Positions 24,085 through 25,578 of a stretch of DNA of 25,578 nucleotides are shown here, in pieces. The stretch covers positions 122,737 to 148,314 of the forward strand of contig DEHV01000008.1 of the NCBI GenBank assembly GCA_002352105.1, given 5' to 3'. The notes under the pieces are model-generated. The model was not told the origin of the DNA. It did no database searches and worked only from the letters and a program-made list of their open reading frames with translations. The stretch is from Chitinophagaceae bacterium UBA2791. GTDB taxonomy: Bacteria; Bacteroidota; Bacteroidia; Chitinophagales; Chitinophagaceae. A program made the position numbers and the translations under genes. Each line of letters begins with the position of its first letter. The stretch's first letter is position 1.

Positions 24085-24810
24085 CTATACTTTAATCCGA
24101 GCCTTGCCCCAGCCCTTTCTCCACCGGTATCCGTAAGCCGTGGCAGTGATGCCTCTCAGGTTGGCAGAAATCCCCGTGTAGTGAACGCCCAATGCTACGG
24201 CTGCTTCTTTTATCGATGAATATTGCGCAATGCGACAACCGTTGAGATCATACTGAGTGATCTTTGTCCCTGTTTCCACATACCCTTCGCGCCATTTCGC
24301 GAGAAATGACGCAATATCGATTTGCGCCGCGCTTCCGAAAAACCAAAATGAGCCTCCAGCTGTACGCTCCCGGCCACGGACTGCATTACCGATATGACTT
24401 ACGCTGAGGCCAGTCTGCCGGGCAGCCTCCATTGTGCTCGGGTAAGTGGCCAGCCGCTTTCCCTTTTCATCGTATCGACTGACTTGCTTAGCGGTTACCA
24501 GCGCCGAGGCGCGGGCAGCCTTATAAGGATCAAGATTTTTTAACAGTATAAGGCGCCTGTTCAGCCGAATGATCCTGCGGGCGCTATCAGACAACGACAA
24601 CAACTTTAAATTGGAAGCCCGCAGGTCTAGCCTATTCTTATTCTTGCAAATGATGTTGACCGTGTTGTCTTTAAGGTCAATGGTGCGAACAAAACAATGA
24701 AATACCAAACGTCGGATTGGCAAATGATATCGCTTCCCTTCGATCTGCAAGTGAGCAAAAAGGTGCGCGGTGGTATCGGACAGGGAAGCAATTTTTTCCT
24801 TAGAAAGAAC
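24085..24810 (-). pseudogene. NUMOD1-repeat, HNH-like protein gene, 5'-truncated at the ssrA terminator
   Basis: The frame is open from within the tmRNA gene, but the first ATG (24891) is inside ssrA and upstream of its terminator. The residues before about position 28 are therefore not a real N-terminus. Numbered from that ATG, about 48-97 look like an HNH-homing-endonuclease relative (EGKRYHLPIRRLVFHCFV, then NRLDLRASNLKLLS). It lacks the expected Asp-His of the active site. Two NUMOD1 DNA-binding repeats follow: about 137-186 (VSRYDEKGKRLATYPSTMEA) and about 211-258 (ITQYDLNGCRIAQYSSIKEA). Intact relatives have extra N-terminal sequence. After the terminator no ATG or GTG start precedes the HNH-like part; an internal TTG is the best option. 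It is probably a remnant, though a short expressed DNA-binding protein is possible. Confidence 0.7.
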
Positions 24811-24836
24811 AAAAAAGCCGCTGACAATCAGCGGCC
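24811..24836 (-). terminator. Rho-independent terminator of ssrA
   Basis: On the minus strand, GCCGCTGA and TCAGCGGC form a perfect 8-bp stem around a 3-nt loop, followed by six T. It lies about 12 bp beyond the tmRNA 3' end and so serves ssrA. Confidence 0.9.
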
Positions 24837-24847
24837 TTAAACTCAAG

Positions 24848-25218
24848 TGGAGGCGAGGGGAATCGAACCCCTGTCCAAACATATTCTGCAAAAGTTTTCT
24901 ACATGCTTATTCCGGCATTATTTGTCGGGCATATAGTGGAGACGGACGAACCGGTATATGCCTTAGCTGGATGGTCTTAGGCAACCGTCACAGCCTTCGG
25001 TTGCCGCATCCTGTATTTGTTTTGAGTCGGCGGCGGAGCTTGGTAACAGAACAACCTGCTCGCGCGGCCCGAATGACTACTTAATCACTGATTAGGCAGC
25101 CATGGCATACTGTGTATTGCCATTTAAATGTTTGAATATTCAGATTAACGCGCTAATTATCCAACGCGCGACATGCTTATACTTTCAAAGACCTATGCTG
25201 TCAATACCAGGCGCCCCC
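24848..25218 (-). ncRNA. ssrA: Transfer-messenger RNA (tmRNA)
   Basis: The RNA rescues stalled ribosomes and tags their products for proteolysis. The 3' end has a tRNA-like T-arm (GGGGTTCGATTCCCC). The acceptor strand CGCCTCC pairs over all 7 bp (one G-U) with GGGGGCG at the 5' end, followed by the A discriminator at 24848. The 3' terminal CCA is not encoded, since CTT follows. The 5' part GGTATTGACAGC matches the tmRNA D-loop region. The tag frame, read from GGC at 25121 to TAA at 25092, encodes GNTQYAMAA, a Bacteroidota-type nine-residue tag starting with Gly. The length is about 371 nt in one piece. A -7-like box TATATTTA (25229-25236) lies 10 bp upstream of the 5' end. Confidence 0.95.
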
Positions 25219-25240
25219 GGGTAACGATTAAATATAAAAA

Positions 25241-25578
25241 TCAATTAAACAGGAACCTCCAGAAATCAAGCCCCAAAGCGTATGCCATAAGCAATAACAG
25301 CAGGATCATTCCTGCCATTTGGGCATATTCCATGAACTTATCGCTGGGTTTCCTGCCGGAAATGATCTCATACAAGGTAAACAACACATGGCCTCCATCC
25401 AATGCCGGGATCGGCAACATGTTCATAAAAGCCAATACAATGCTTAACAGGGCGGTCATACTCCAAAAACGCTCCCAATCCCACTGCGCGCCGAACATAT
25501 TGCCAATGCTCAGGAAACTGCCTAACGATTCGCTGGCCTTCACCTCCTTGGAGGTAAACAAAAGCTTAAAGTTCTTTA
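25241..25578 (-). CDS. rseP: RseP-type site-2 protease, C-terminal part (N-terminus outside window)
   Basis: The frame is open to the window end, so only about 112 C-terminal residues are seen. They match the end of M50 intramembrane metalloproteases of the RseP/YaeL group. The third metal-ligand motif appears as MNMLPIPALDGGHVLF, in which the Asp of LDG binds zinc. Two hydrophobic helices flank it (WSMTALLSIVLAFMNML and MAGMILLLLLMAYALGL). RseP cleaves membrane-bound substrates such as anti-sigma factors and signal-peptide remnants. The visible residues KNFKLLFTSKE before the first possible start confirm that the gene continues. The HExxH zinc site and PDZ domains cannot be checked. It ends 22 bp before the tmRNA gene on the same strand. 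Confidence 0.92.
   Translation of the reverse strand, partial: KNFKLLFTSKEVKASESLGSFLSIGNMFGAQWDWERFWSMTALLSIVLAFMNMLPIPALDGGHVLFTLYEIISGRKPSDKFMEYAQMAGMILLLLLMAYALGLDFWRFLFN

Noticed and set aside
23942..24136. Plus-strand 64-codon ORF that begins MNLRQEYRRQRCSAIVEQWK and could continue by a frameshift as TYFEKLKDELPGGLRRKNEK
   Set aside because: The helical, charged character recalls small transposase-accessory proteins, and a decayed remnant is possible. No family motif is clear and its end overlaps the NUMOD1 gene, so it is not annotated.
23057..24848. A duplicated ssrA 3' end that would mark the far att site of an integrated element
   Set aside because: No second copy of the tmRNA 3' sequence was found by eye, and no integrase gene is present, so an intact integrative element is not claimed.
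24770..25084. 104-codon plus-strand ORF
   Set aside because: It lies across the tmRNA gene and its terminator; not protein coding.

Overview
The window is a roughly 50% GC chromosomal segment from a member of the Bacteroidota, most plausibly a Chitinophagaceae-type soil or environmental bacterium. The evidence is a SusC with an STN domain paired with SusD and FecR, NUMOD1-type proteins, starts without Shine-Dalgarno sequences, and a tmRNA whose tag reads GNTQYAMAA. No genus can be fixed from the sequence alone.

Region 1 (1-5612, all minus strand) is a TonB-dependent nutrient uptake unit, transcribed fecR, then susC, then susD (cut by the window start). The usual ECF sigma gene is not next to fecR. 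Region 2 (5851-7983) is a divergent pair: a PAS-LuxR regulator (minus) and a secreted OmpA-domain protein (plus). A 7-bp-arm dyad in the gap between them is a likely operator.

Region 3 (8103-15817, all minus) is a carbohydrate catabolic cluster. In transcription order it holds a Tat-type sugar isomerase/epimerase-like TIM barrel, a ROK protein, a SIS-domain protein, a dienelactone hydrolase-like protein, a Tat-type Gfo/Idh/MocA oxidoreductase, a sulfatase, and a second Tat-type TIM barrel. Together they suggest breakdown of a sulfated or modified sugar, partly by oxidoreduction in the periplasm. A two-domain VOC protein (15977-16816) follows upstream.

Region 4 (17137-20010, plus) is hflK-hflC and a secreted endonuclease/exonuclease/phosphatase protein. 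Region 5 (20104-23056, plus) is a reactive-sulfur cassette: a TauE/SafE exporter, a CstB-like persulfide dioxygenase-rhodanese fusion, a DUF2892 membrane protein and a thioredoxin. The first two genes have matching upstream elements, TGTAACAAAAGTMAC followed after exactly 22 bp by a -7-like box. This points to co-regulation by a Crp/Fnr-type activator encoded elsewhere.

Region 6 (23342-25578, minus) is an accessory patch beside ssrA. It holds a DUF433/DUF5615 toxin-antitoxin pair and a NUMOD1 protein gene that has lost its 5' end exactly at the ssrA terminator. Next come the tmRNA gene and the C-terminal part of an RseP-type site-2 protease. No IS element, CRISPR array, rRNA or tRNA was seen.
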